A DNA stretch of 12,996 nucleotides from Alphaproteobacteria bacterium (GCA_028281075.1 JANQKO010000469.1:1-12996); one strand, 5' to 3'; numbered from the stretch's first letter, positions 1 through 8,545 are shown. The notes: generated from the letters alone by a model not told the origin. Numbers and translations are program-made.

Positions 1-1544
1 GTGCGTGCCCGGTATTTGAGACCCTTGCGCGCGGCCCAGGTGTTGACCTGGTAATGCAGCGGAATGATGCCGACATCGTTGATCGCCATCTCGGTCGCCC
101 GGGCCAGCAGGTCCTGCCGCTTGGCGTCGTCCACGGTCGCCAGCGCGTCCTCGATCAGCCTGTCGACCTCGGGGTTCGAATACCGGCCCCGGTTCGAGGC
201 GCCATAGCCCTTCGACTTGTCGTAGGTATGCAGCAACGACTTCAGCGGCGACGAGGCCTCGCCCGTGCCCGAGCCCCAGCCGACCAGGATGAAGCTGAAC
301 TCCGGCGTGCCGTCCGGGCCGCCGCGCGAGGCGCGCTTGAAGTAGACGCTACGCGGCATGGTCACGACCTCGGTCTTGAGGCCGACCCGTGTCAGCATCT
401 GCGCCACCGCCTCGGCAATCTTGGCGTCGTTGATATAGCGGTCGTTCGGCCCGTGGATGGTCAGGCGGAAGCCGTCCGCATGGCCGGCGTCGGCCAGCAG
501 CTTCTTGGCGCCCTCGGGATCGTAGGCGACCGGCTCCAGCTTGTCGCTGACGCCGAAGAAGCCCTCGGGCAGCAACTGGCCGGCCTTGATCGCCACGTTC
601 TCCATCACCCGCTCGACGATCAGGTCGCGACTGATCGCCTTCGAGATCGCCTGCCGGACGCGCAGGTCCTTCAGCGGGTTCTTGATCTCACCGCCATCGT
701 TCGACTTCACGAACGGCGAATTGTCCCGGTCGTGGTCGAGATGCAGGTAGATCACGCGGTTCGAGATGCCCTGGCTCAGGTTCACATCGGCGTTCTTCTT
801 CAGGACCCCGATATCGGTCGTCGGCACCTGCGCAATCAGGTCGACATCGCCGGCCAGCAGCGCCGCCACGCGCGACGGACCCGACTTGATCGCCTTCAGC
901 GTCACCCGTTTCCATTGCGGCTTCTCGCCCCAATAGTCGTCGTTGCGCTCGATGACGATGCGGTCGCCCGGCACGTATTCGACGAACTTGAAGGCGCCGG
1001 TGCCGATCGTGGCCTTGCCGGAATTGTAGTCCTCGGTCCTGGCGCCGGTGCCGTGCTTGCGGGAAACGATGCTGAAGGTCGACATGTCGTTCGGCATCAG
1101 CGGATAGGGCCGCTCGGTCTTGATGCGGATCGTGAAGTCGTCGACCTTGGAGATCGTCTTGCCCTTCAAGTAGGTACCGAAGCTGGAGGGGCTGCCCTCG
1201 ACGTCCGGCGCCCGCTCGAACGTGAACACCACGTCGTCGGCGGTGAACGGCGTGCCGTCATGGAACGTCACGCCCTGGCGCAGCTTGAACTCCCAGGTCA
1301 GGTCGTCGACGGCCTTCCAGGACACGGCCAGGCCCGGCAGAAGCTGCTGATTGTGATCGGGCATGATCAGGCGGTCGAACATCACCCGCGCCACCGCGTT
1401 GTTCGGCCCGAGATTGTGGAAATGCGGATCGATCGACGACGGCTCGGAGGCCAGCGCGATCGTCAGGTCCTGCGCCTGCGCCGCCAGCGGCAACGCCAAC
1501 GTCGCGGCCACGGCGACAGCCGCCAGATTCTTTCGGTGGAACAT
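1..1544 (-). CDS. ABC transporter substrate-binding protein, peptide/nickel type (SBP_bac_5), 3' end cut
   Basis: This is the periplasmic binding component of a peptide/nickel/opine-type ABC importer; the ligand is unknown. The start ATG at 1544 follows a GGGAG ribosome site about 9 nt upstream. The first ~24 residues form a Sec signal peptide (MFHRKN, then an Ala/Leu/Val core, ending AQA before QDLTIAL). No Cys follows, so it is probably soluble rather than a lipoprotein. Family landmarks are SEPSSIDPHF near residue 33, the LRQGVTFHDGTPFTADDVVF block near residues 88-107, the YWGEKP segment, and the C-terminal VGIIPLHYQVNTWAARKGL. There are 514 codons before the window edge, so only a short tail is missing from a family of about 500-540 residues. 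It is transcribed away from the M81 hydrolase operon, which suggests the two share a substrate. Permease and ATPase genes are not in the window. Confidence 0.93.
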   Translation of the reverse strand, partial: MFHRKNLAAVAVAATLALPLAAQAQDLTIALASEPSSIDPHFHNLGPNNAVARVMFDRLIMPDHNQQLLPGLAVSWKAVDDLTWEFKLRQGVTFHDGTPFTADDVVFTFERAPDVEGSPSSFGTYLKGKTISKVDDFTIRIKTERPYPLMPNDMSTFSIVSRKHGTGARTEDYNSGKATIGTGAFKFVEYVPGDRIVIERNDDYWGEKPQWKRVTLKAIKSGPSRVAALLAGDVDLIAQVPTTDIGVLKKNADVNLSQGISNRVIYLHLDHDRDNSPFVKSNDGGEIKNPLKDLRVRQAISKAISRDLIVERVMENVAIKAGQLLPEGFFGVSDKLEPVAYDPEGAKKLLADAGHADGFRLTIHGPNDRYINDAKIAEAVAQMLTRVGLKTEVVTMPRSVYFKRASRGGPDGTPEFSFILVGWGSGTGEASSPLKSLLHTYDKSKGYGASNRGRYSNPEVDRLIEDALATVDDAKRQDLLARATEMAINDVGIIPLHYQVNTWAARKGLKYRAR

Positions 1545-1687
1545 GCCAGCCTACTCCCTGTTGTATGGACTGTTCTTCTTTCGGCACCACCGGTTCGTTG
1601 ACCGATGGGTCTTGCGGAAAACCATGACGGAAATCGCCTGCCCGTGCAATAAATCTGACGGCGGCGATCTGGCACACGGGAAACGGC
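1545..1687. promoter_or_regulatory. Divergent intergenic region between transport protein and M81 operon
   Basis: These 143 bp separate two genes read in opposite directions, so both promoters should lie here. The stretch is poorer in GC than the genes around it. A TTGACC at 1598-1603 could be a plus-strand -35 box, but no good -10 follows at 17 bp. CAATAAAT near 1647 is the most AT-rich short stretch on the plus-strand side. No convincing operator palindrome is visible. The call rests on layout; exact promoter positions are not resolved. Confidence 0.4.
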
Positions 1688-3151
1688 ATGCGGCTGGCGT
1701 TGGCGGGCTTTGCACACGAGACGGTCACCTTTCTGCCCACCGAAACCACACTGGAAGAATTCAACCTGACCGCGCATCGCGGCCGCGACATTATCGACAC
1801 GTTTCGCGGCAGCGGCTCGCCGGCCGGCGGCTTCATCGCCGCCTGCGAGCACGAGGGCGTCGAGCTGACCGGATTGCTCTATGCCGAATGCGCGCCGTCG
1901 GGTCCGGTCAGCGAGGCGGCCTACCGGTACTACCTCGATGCCATACGCGGCGGGCTCGAGGACCCGGCCGACAGGCCCGACGGCCTGTTGCTGCACCTGC
2001 ACGGCGCCATGGCGACCGCCCTGCGGCAGGACCCGGAGACGGCGTTCCTGCAGGCACTGCGCGACACCGTCGGACCGGACTTTCCGATCGCGCTGGCCCT
2101 CGACCTGCACGGCAACCTCTCGCCCGCCCTGCTGCCGCTCGCCGACGTTATCTGCGGCTATCACCACAGCCCGCACATCGACATGGACCGGACCGGCGCG
2201 CGCGCGGCGCGGCTGCTGATCGCCAAGCTGCGCGGCGAGGCCAACCCGGTCATGGCCATGCGCAAGCCGGGCATCGTCCTGCCCAGCATCTTCACCGCCA
2301 CCAGCCTGCCGCCGCTGGCCGAGGTCATGGCCACGGCCCGGGACTGGGAGACGCGGACCGGCGTCCTCGACGTCTCGGTCTTCACCGGTTTCGCCTATGC
2401 CGACGTCAATTGCATCGGCGCCAGCGTCGTCGCCGTCGCCGACGGCAACGAGCTGCTGGCGAACCGCGTCGCCGACGACCTCGCCCGGCGGATCGCCGAC
2501 CGCAGACACGCGCTCTACCGCAAGGACCTGCTGCTGACGGTGCCGAAGGCGGTCGACGCGGCCGTCGCCCATGCCGCCGACAGCGACCGGCCGGTCGTCA
2601 TCCTGGAGCATGCCGACCGCATGAACGACTCGACCCACGTCCTGCGCGAATGCGCCAGGCGCGGCCTGAAGAAGGTGGCCGTGCCCTATCTCTGGGACCC
2701 GGCGGCGGTGCGCTCGGCGGTCGACGCCGGCGTCGGCACCCATGTCGCCACGGCGGTCGGCGGCCGCTCGTCGGCCCAGGCCGGCGATCCCGTGCTGCTG
2801 CAGGGGCCGGTGCGCTTCGCCGGCCCGAAGCGCTACATCGGCACCGGTCCGATGCGCCGCGGCGTGCCGGTCGATCTCGGCGACGCGGCGGTGATCGACT
2901 CGAACGGCATCACCGTCATCCTGACCAGCAACCAGCTTTCGGCCATCGATACCGACCCGTTCATCCAGTTCGGCCTGGACCCGAACGATTTCGACATCAT
3001 CGTGCTGCGCTCCAAGACCCACTTTCGCGCCGTCTACGAGGCGCTGGCCGACCGAATCATCATCGCCGAAACGCCGGACTGGGGCCCGGCCGACCTCGCC
3101 ACCCTGCCCTACCGCAACGTGCCGCCCGGCGTTTTCCCGATCACCGCGTGA
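1688..3151 (+). CDS. M81 family metallohydrolase (MlrC/microcystinase C-type)
   Basis: A probable zinc-dependent amide or peptide hydrolase of 487 residues, a normal length for peptidase family M81. The family is named after MlrC, which cleaves linearised microcystin, but most members have unknown substrates. The start ATG follows a GGGAAA-type ribosome site. Candidate metal and catalytic residues are E11 (in AHET), H105 (in LHLHGAM), D139 and H141 (in LDLHGN), and H163 (in HHSPHIDMD). The spacings H-34-D-2-H-22-H and E-128-D equal those I recall for MlrC, so the active site looks intact. The C-terminal MlrC domain (from about residue 300) contains ILEHADRMNDS and ends in FPITA. It begins a plus-strand gene run and is divergent from a peptide-type binding protein. 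Its substrate may be a small peptide or amide imported by that transporter; this is inference. It is not a microcystin-degradation locus, because mlrA, mlrB and mlrD are absent. Confidence 0.9.
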   Translation: MRLALAGFAHETVTFLPTETTLEEFNLTAHRGRDIIDTFRGSGSPAGGFIAACEHEGVELTGLLYAECAPSGPVSEAAYRYYLDAIRGGLEDPADRPDGLLLHLHGAMATALRQDPETAFLQALRDTVGPDFPIALALDLHGNLSPALLPLADVICGYHHSPHIDMDRTGARAARLLIAKLRGEANPVMAMRKPGIVLPSIFTATSLPPLAEVMATARDWETRTGVLDVSVFTGFAYADVNCIGASVVAVADGNELLANRVADDLARRIADRRHALYRKDLLLTVPKAVDAAVAHAADSDRPVVILEHADRMNDSTHVLRECARRGLKKVAVPYLWDPAAVRSAVDAGVGTHVATAVGGRSSAQAGDPVLLQGPVRFAGPKRYIGTGPMRRGVPVDLGDAAVIDSNGITVILTSNQLSAIDTDPFIQFGLDPNDFDIIVLRSKTHFRAVYEALADRIIIAETPDWGPADLATLPYRNVPPGVFPITA

Positions 3152-3203
3152 CCGGCCCCATGCGCCTTGGCGGCCGTCGGCGCATATTGCAGAATGCGCC
3201 GCC

Positions 3204-4430
3204 ATGCACACATGGCTGAACGTCGCCGACGATCGACCGACCTTCGTCACCCATCTCGAATGCGGCCTGACCGGCGAAAAACTGCCGGCCGACGAGCTGC
3301 ACGGCCTGTCACCGGCCGGCAAGCCGCTGCTGGTCCGCTACGACCTCGCCGGCCTGGCGAAGGCGGTCGGGCCGGGCACGCTGCAATCGCGCCCACCCGA
3401 TCTGTGGCGCTATCGCGAGCTGCTGCCCGTCCGCGACCTGGAGAACATCGTCAGCCTGGGCGAATGCATGACCCCGCTGATCCCGACACCGATGCTGGGC
3501 AACGGCGTCTGGATCAAGGACGAGGGCCGGTTGCCGACCGGCTCGTTCAAGGCGCGCGGACTGTGCATGGCCGTGTCGATGGCGCGGGAGCTGGGCGTCA
3601 GGCGCATGGCCATGCCGACGAACGGCAATGCCGGCGCGGCGCTGGCCGCCTATTGCCGGGCCGCCGGCATCGAGGCCTTCGTGTTCTGCCCCGAGGACAC
3701 GCCCGAAATCAACGTGCGCGAGATCGCCTTGCACGGCGCCCGGGTCTATCGGGTCAACGGCCTGATCAACGACTGCGGCAAGATCGTCGCCGACGGCAAG
3801 GAGGCGATGGGCTGGTTCGACGTCTCGACCTTGAAGGAGCCCTATCGCATCGAGGGCAAGAAGACCATGGGCCTGGAGCTCGCCGAGCAGTTCGACTGGG
3901 AGCTGCCCGACGCGATCTTCTATCCGACCGGCGGCGGCACCGGCCTGATCGGCATGTGGAAGGCCTTCGACGAGCTGGAGGCGCTGGGCTGGATCGACGG
4001 CAAGCGGCCGAAGATGGTCGCGGTGCAGGCCGCCGGCTGCGCGCCCATCGTCCGCGCCTACCTGGAAGACGCCGAGCATGCCGAGCTCTGGGAAAACGCC
4101 AGCACCATCGCAGCCGGCATCCGCGTGCCGGTGGCCATCGGCGACTTCCTGATCCTGCGCGCCGTCCGCGAGTCCGGCGGCTTCGCCATCGCCGTCGACG
4201 ACGAGGACACACTGGCCGCGCGGCAGGAAGCGGCCTTCAAGTCGGGCGTTCTGCTTTGTCCCGAGGGCGCGGCCACCTATGCCGCCTACAAGCAGGCCGT
4301 CGCTGACGGCCGGGTCAAGTCCGGCGAGCGCGTGGTGCTGTTCAACTGCGCCACCGGACTGAAATACCCCCTACCGGCGGCCGGCAAAGCCCTGGACCGG
4401 ACCCGGCCAATCGACTATCAAAGCCTGTGA
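3204..4430 (+). CDS. Threonine synthase-like PLP-dependent enzyme (fold type II)
   Basis: A cytosolic pyridoxal-phosphate enzyme of 408 residues related to threonine synthase (O-phosphohomoserine to threonine) and the threonine dehydratase/cysteine synthase superfamily. The Schiff-base lysine is K116 in PTGSFKARG. The substrate asparagine loop is PTNGNAGAA (138-146), and the phosphate-binding glycine loop is PTGGGTG (240-246). The C-terminal CPEGAAT (352-358) is also typical of the family. The N-terminus keeps the LECGLTGE stretch of threonine synthases, but only one Cys remains of the zinc-ribbon-like region. The ribosome site is weak. The gene sits 52 bp after the M81 hydrolase and ends by overlapping the M14 deacylase start. 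Placement in a transporter/hydrolase operon, away from hom or thrB, makes a catabolic beta- or gamma-elimination on another amino acid as likely as threonine synthesis, so no thrC symbol is given. Confidence 0.87.
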   Translation: MHTWLNVADDRPTFVTHLECGLTGEKLPADELHGLSPAGKPLLVRYDLAGLAKAVGPGTLQSRPPDLWRYRELLPVRDLENIVSLGECMTPLIPTPMLGNGVWIKDEGRLPTGSFKARGLCMAVSMARELGVRRMAMPTNGNAGAALAAYCRAAGIEAFVFCPEDTPEINVREIALHGARVYRVNGLINDCGKIVADGKEAMGWFDVSTLKEPYRIEGKKTMGLELAEQFDWELPDAIFYPTGGGTGLIGMWKAFDELEALGWIDGKRPKMVAVQAAGCAPIVRAYLEDAEHAELWENASTIAAGIRVPVAIGDFLILRAVRESGGFAIAVDDEDTLAARQEAAFKSGVLLCPEGAATYAAYKQAVADGRVKSGERVVLFNCATGLKYPLPAAGKALDRTRPIDYQSL

Positions 4431-5377
4431 TGTCCCACCCGCCGGTCAATCTCCTGCCCATCGATATCTCCGCCTACAAGGTCGGAAACACCGGCGTGGA
4501 CTATGTCCACCGGCTCGACAGCGGCAGGCCGGGCCCGCATGTCATGGTCATGGCGCTGACGCACGGCAACGAGCTGTGCGGCGCCCATACGCTGAACCTG
4601 CTGTTCGAGAACGAGATCCAGCCGGAACGGGGCGTGCTGACGCTGGGCTTCTCCAACGTGGCGGCCTATGAGAGCTTCGATCGGGACAATCCCACCGCCT
4701 CGCGATTCGTCGACGAGGACCTGAACCGGGTCTGGTCGGCCGAGGTGCTGGACGGCGACCGGCAGTCGGTCGAGCTGGCCCGGGCCCGCGAGCTGCGGCC
4801 CGTCATCGACGCGGTCGACGTGCTGCTCGATATCCACTCCATGCAGCTCAACTGCGCGCCGCTGATGCTCTGCGGCCCGTTGCCCAAGGGCCGGGAACTG
4901 GCGGCGGCCGTGCGCGTGCCGGAAACCGTGGTCGCCGACGAGGGGCACAGCGCCGGCCGGCGCATGCGCGACTACGGCGCGTTCGGCGATCCGGCCAGCC
5001 CGCGCAACGCCCTGCTGGTCGAATGCGGCCAGCACTGGGATCCGAGCTCGGTCGAGGTGTCGAACGAGACCACGCTGCGTTTCCTGCTGCATCTCGGCGT
5101 GATCACGCCGGACTTCGCGGCGCCGCACCTACCGGCCGACCGGCCGCCGGCGCAGCGGATGATCGAGGTCAGCGGCCCGATCACGATCCGGACCGACTCG
5201 TTCAGGTTCCTGACCGAGTTCCAGGGCCTGGAGGTCATTCCCGAGGCCGGCACCGTGATCGCCAACGACGGCGACGAGCCGGTGCGCACGCCCTATGACG
5301 ATTGCGTGCTGATCATGCCGTCACGGCGGCTGGTGCCGGGTCAGACGGCGGTCCGGTTCGGGCGTTTCGTCAACTGA
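4430..5377 (+). CDS. M14-type deacylase (succinylglutamate desuccinylase/aspartoacylase family)
   Basis: A zinc-dependent enzyme expected to remove an acyl group from an N-acyl amino acid, like AstE, aspartoacylase or DoeB/EutE. The protein has 315 residues from ATG 4430; a GTG at 4427 is also in frame. The ATG shares its A with the upstream TGA (TGATG), which indicates translational coupling to the PLP-enzyme gene. Zinc ligands are H45 and E48 in THGNE and H136 in LLDIHSM. DLNR at 97-100 is the family's substrate-carboxylate Arg motif, and E198 in VECGQH is the likely catalytic acid. A beta-rich C-terminal domain (from about residue 230, ISGPITIRTDSF onward) is typical of the family. The acyl group and amino acid cannot be read from sequence. 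Its neighbours suggest it releases an amino acid used by the upstream PLP enzyme. Confidence 0.88.
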   Translation: MSHPPVNLLPIDISAYKVGNTGVDYVHRLDSGRPGPHVMVMALTHGNELCGAHTLNLLFENEIQPERGVLTLGFSNVAAYESFDRDNPTASRFVDEDLNRVWSAEVLDGDRQSVELARARELRPVIDAVDVLLDIHSMQLNCAPLMLCGPLPKGRELAAAVRVPETVVADEGHSAGRRMRDYGAFGDPASPRNALLVECGQHWDPSSVEVSNETTLRFLLHLGVITPDFAAPHLPADRPPAQRMIEVSGPITIRTDSFRFLTEFQGLEVIPEAGTVIANDGDEPVRTPYDDCVLIMPSRRLVPGQTAVRFGRFVN

Positions 5378-6441
5378 CCGGGGCGGCGGCGAAGACGCCC
5401 CTCGCCGGCGTCGGGATCACGATCGCCATCGGCGCCGTCGGCGGCGCCATCTTCTTCCATTTCCATCTGCCGCTGGCCTGGATGCTGGGCGCCTTGACCG
5501 CGACCACGCTGGCCGCGCTGTTCGGCGCGCCGCTGGCCTTCTCGCCGCCGCTGCGCAACGTCATGCTGGCCGTGCTGGGGGCGCTGCTCGGCAGCGCCTT
5601 CACGCCCGATATCGTCGGCCGGCTGACCCACTGGGCCGGCGGGCTCGCCGTCATGCTGGCCTACCTCGTGGTCATGGGCGCGGTCGCCATGACCTATTTC
5701 ATCCGCCTGGGCGGCTACGACCGGATCACCGGCTATTTCTGCGCCACGCCGGGCGGTCTCGGCGAGATGACCATCATCGGCGAGCAGGAGGGCGGTGATC
5801 CCCGGGTGATCCCGCTGGTGCATGCGACGCGCGTGCTGCTGGTCGTCTTCATGCTGCCGCTGTACCTCAACTATATCGAGGGCTTCGACGTGCCGGCCAT
5901 GGCCAACCTGGAAGGCGACCGGCCGCCGATAACCTGGGCCGAGCTGGCCCTGCTCGGCGCGCTGGCGGCCGCGGGCTCGGTCGCCGCGACCTGGCTGCGC
6001 CTGCCCGGCGCGCGCCTGGTCGGACCGATGCTGGTCTGCGCCGCGGCCTACGCCGGCGGCCTGATCGAGGGCCGGCCGCCGACCCTGCTGGTGGCGCTGG
6101 CGCAGATCGTGATCGGCGCCAGCCTGGGCGCGCGCTTCGTCGGCCTGAAGTTCCGCGAGGTCGGCCGCACGATGCTGTTCGCCGCCGGCTCGGCGCTGCT
6201 GATGCTGGCCGGCGCCATCGTCGTCAGCAAGCTGACCGCGCCGTTCCTCGGCTTCAGCGCCACCGCCATCCTGCTGGCGCTGGCCCCCGGCGGCATGGCC
6301 GAGATGAGCCTGGTCGCGCTCGCGCTGAACTACGACACGGCGTTCGTCGCCACCATGCATATCGTCCGCATCCTGTTCATCATCATGTTGGCCCCGCTGG
6401 TTTTCCGCCTGCTCGGCTGGGGCCGCGGCAAGGCCGGCTGA
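5302..6441 (+). CDS. AbrB family integral membrane protein (PF05145-type, putative transporter)
   Basis: A polytopic inner-membrane protein, up to 379 residues, of the AbrB/'ammonia monooxygenase' membrane family. This family has no connection to the AbrB DNA-binding regulator. The internal duplication is visible: the first half carries PGGLGEM followed by a helix beginning HATRVLLVVF, and the second half carries PGGMAEM followed by HIVRILFIIM. About ten hydrophobic segments are present, beginning with AGVGITIAIGAVGGAIFF. The start is uncertain. No ATG or GTG lies upstream of the first membrane helix. The available choices are TTG 5302, which gives a 76-nt overlap and an unusual hydrophilic leader, or CTG 5374, which overlaps the previous TGA as CTGA and gives 355 residues, closer to the family norm. 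It probably moves the substrate or product of the upstream enzymes, but function in this family is poorly established. Confidence 0.85.
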   Translation: MRADHAVTAAGAGSDGGPVRAFRQLTGAAAKTPLAGVGITIAIGAVGGAIFFHFHLPLAWMLGALTATTLAALFGAPLAFSPPLRNVMLAVLGALLGSAFTPDIVGRLTHWAGGLAVMLAYLVVMGAVAMTYFIRLGGYDRITGYFCATPGGLGEMTIIGEQEGGDPRVIPLVHATRVLLVVFMLPLYLNYIEGFDVPAMANLEGDRPPITWAELALLGALAAAGSVAATWLRLPGARLVGPMLVCAAAYAGGLIEGRPPTLLVALAQIVIGASLGARFVGLKFREVGRTMLFAAGSALLMLAGAIVVSKLTAPFLGFSATAILLALAPGGMAEMSLVALALNYDTAFVATMHIVRILFIIMLAPLVFRLLGWGRGKAG

Positions 6442-6508
6442 GCGCCTCATTGCGGCCCCATTTCGCACGGCATATGCCAGGTCGTGTCGCTGAACCCGGA
6501 GAAGCGGA

Positions 6509-8545
6509 ATGAACCTTCGCCTCGGCATCGTTTCCATCCTGCTGCTTGCCGCCGCGCCCGCGCTGGCGGCGGACCTGACCTTGAAACGCGTGCTGCTGTC
6601 GACCGGCGGCGTCGGCTATTTCGAGCACGAGGCAGTGGTCGAGGGCGACGCCGAGCTGAGCCTCGACCTGCGGCTCGACCAGGTCGACGACGTGCTGAAA
6701 AGCATCGTCGTCTATGACGACACCGGCAATGTCGGCGGCGTCGAGCTGCCGGGGCGCGAGCCGTTGAGCCAGACCTTCCGCGACCTGCCATTCGGCCGCG
6801 CCGAGCTGAACTCGCCCGTGGCGCTGCTGAACGCACTGCAGGGCGCCGAGATCACCGTCGCCGGACCGCAACCGCTGTCGGGCCGGGTACTGCGGGCGGT
6901 GCCCGAGCAGGTCGTGCTGGCCGACGGGCGCGGCATCGTCACCCGGCATCGGGTCAGCGTGATCACCGCGACCGGCCTGCGGCAGTTCGTGCTGGAACAG
7001 GCCGAGACCGTCAGCTTCGCCGATCCGGCGCTGCGGGCCCAGGTCGACGCGGCCCTGGCGGCGCTCGCCGAGCATCGGGCGCGCGACCGGCGCCGGCTGA
7101 CCGTCACCAGCCGCGGCCAGGGCCGCCGCACCGTGCGGGTCGGCTATGTCGTCGCCGCGCCCCTGTGGAAGGCCTCCTACCGGCTGACGCTGCCGGACGC
7201 ACCGACGGCCGGGACCGCGCCGCTGCAGGGCTGGGCGGTGATCGAGAACCTGAGCGGCAGGGACTGGGACGCCGTCGAGCTGACGCTGGCCTCGGGCAAT
7301 CCGGTGACCTTCCGGCAGGCGCTCTATCAAGCCTATTTCGTCGACCGCCCGGAGGTGCCGGTCGAGGTCATGGGCCGGATCCTGCCGCCGCCGGCCGATA
7401 CCGGCGCCATCGGCCGGCCGGACGCGGTTCCCGAGGAGCGCCAGGAAACGCGGGCCCGCGCGCTCATCACGCCGAAACATTCGCGGGTCGCCGAGGACGT
7501 GGCGTCGGTCGCGCGGCAGGTCATGGCGGCACCGTCCAGCCCGGCGCCGGCCGCCATCGCGGCGCGGACGGACGAAGCGACGACCCAGGTGCTGTTCCGC
7601 TTCGCCGAACCGGTGAGCGTGCGGGCCGGCCGTAGCCTGGCGTTGCCGATCGCCGACCGGGCCGTGCCGGCCGGCCAGGTCGCGTTCTACCAGCCCACCA
7701 GCGATCCGCGCCATCCGCTGGCGTCGGTCGAGCTGAAGAACGACGGCGACAGCGGCCTGCCGCCGGGCGTGCTGACGATCTACCGGCGTGACGCCGCCGG
7801 CGGCGTCGCCTATGTCGGCGATGCCCGCCTCGGGCCGCTGCCGGTCGACGAGACGCGGCTGCTCAGCTACGCCGTCGACGGCAAGACGCGGATCGACCGC
7901 CAGCACCAGGGCAGCCAGCAGATCGCGGCCGGCACGATCAGCGACGGCGTGTTGCGCCTCAGGCAGATCGAGCGCATGGAGACGGTCTATACGGTGACGG
8001 CGCCGGCCCGCGAGGCCCGGCGCCTGGTCCTGTCGCACCCACGGCGGCCGGGCTGGCGGCTGGTGGCGCCCCCCCCCCCCGACGTCGACATGAGCGATAC
8101 CACCTATCGCCTGACCGCGTCGCTGGCCGCCGGCACCACGCGATCGCTGACCGTGGTCACCGAACGGCCGCGCAGCGAGACCATCCGCCTGCTGACGCTC
8201 GATAGCCGCCAGCTCGGCCTCTACGCCCGGGCGCAAGAGCTCGACCCCAAGCTGCGCAACGCCTTTGCCGAGATGGTGGCGCTGAAGCGGGTAATCGACA
8301 CGGCGGAAAAGCGCCTTGCCGGCCTGCGGGAAGAGCATATCGAGATCGTCGCCGACCAGGACCGCATCCGCGAGAACCTGGCCCGGGTGCCGCGCGAGAG
8401 CGACATCTACCGCCGCTACCTCGCCAAGCTGAACGACCAGGAAGACGCCCTGGAACGCCTGGCGCCCGAGATCGACGCCGCCGAGGCCGACGTCGACGCG
8501 GCCGCGCGCGGGCTCAGGGATTACATCGACGGCCTGAAGATCTGA
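6509..8545 (+). CDS. Secreted DUF4139 domain protein with C-terminal coiled coil
   Basis: A 678-residue exported protein of unknown function. A good GGAG ribosome site lies 7 nt before the ATG. The signal peptide covers residues 1-20/21 (MNLRLG, a Leu/Ala core, ending ALA or ALAA). The mature N-terminus (LTLKRVLLSTGGVGYFEHE) and the central block (YVVAAPLWKASYRLTLPD, GWAVIENLSGRDWDAVELTLASG) are typical of DUF4139 proteins, some of which are annotated as mucoidy-inhibitor-like. Residues about 574-678 are charged and heptad-like, consistent with a coiled coil (RVIDTAEKRLAGLREEHIEI and following). Residues P521-P524 are encoded by an uninterrupted run of 12 C, unusual for a coding frame. It starts 67 bp after the AbrB gene and might be co-transcribed with it. 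Its 3' end meets the nitrile-hydratase operon tail to tail with 4 bp between stop codons. Confidence 0.85.
   Translation: MNLRLGIVSILLLAAAPALAADLTLKRVLLSTGGVGYFEHEAVVEGDAELSLDLRLDQVDDVLKSIVVYDDTGNVGGVELPGREPLSQTFRDLPFGRAELNSPVALLNALQGAEITVAGPQPLSGRVLRAVPEQVVLADGRGIVTRHRVSVITATGLRQFVLEQAETVSFADPALRAQVDAALAALAEHRARDRRRLTVTSRGQGRRTVRVGYVVAAPLWKASYRLTLPDAPTAGTAPLQGWAVIENLSGRDWDAVELTLASGNPVTFRQALYQAYFVDRPEVPVEVMGRILPPPADTGAIGRPDAVPEERQETRARALITPKHSRVAEDVASVARQVMAAPSSPAPAAIAARTDEATTQVLFRFAEPVSVRAGRSLALPIADRAVPAGQVAFYQPTSDPRHPLASVELKNDGDSGLPPGVLTIYRRDAAGGVAYVGDARLGPLPVDETRLLSYAVDGKTRIDRQHQGSQQIAAGTISDGVLRLRQIERMETVYTVTAPAREARRLVLSHPRRPGWRLVAPPPPDVDMSDTTYRLTASLAAGTTRSLTVVTERPRSETIRLLTLDSRQLGLYARAQELDPKLRNAFAEMVALKRVIDTAEKRLAGLREEHIEIVADQDRIRENLARVPRESDIYRRYLAKLNDQEDALERLAPEIDAAEADVDAAARGLRDYIDGLKI
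8069..8080 (+). repeat. C12 homopolymer inside the DUF4139 coding frame
   Basis: Twelve consecutive C residues encode four in-frame prolines (codons 521-524). With one C fewer the frame meets TGA at 8091-8093; with one C more it meets TAG at 8203-8205. Either change would remove the last 150 or so residues, including the coiled coil. Confidence 0.95.

Noticed and set aside
54..1601. Long plus-strand open frame over the binding-protein gene
   Set aside because: It is antisense to a clear SBP_bac_5 protein; its Arg/Val/Asp-rich product has no family features and arises from GC-rich codon bias.
1688..3151. Microcystin-degradation (mlr) locus
   Set aside because: Only the M81 fold is shared with MlrC; mlrA, mlrB and mlrD are absent and M81 proteins are common in unrelated soil bacteria.
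6469..6478. GGCATATGCC palindrome between the AbrB and DUF4139 genes
   Set aside because: It is only 10 bp, does not extend, and has no partner site or clear link to a promoter.
6383..8338. Long minus-strand open frame over the DUF4139 gene
   Set aside because: It is antisense to a protein with a signal peptide, ribosome site and recognisable domain; the translation is low-complexity Arg/Gln/Gly-rich.
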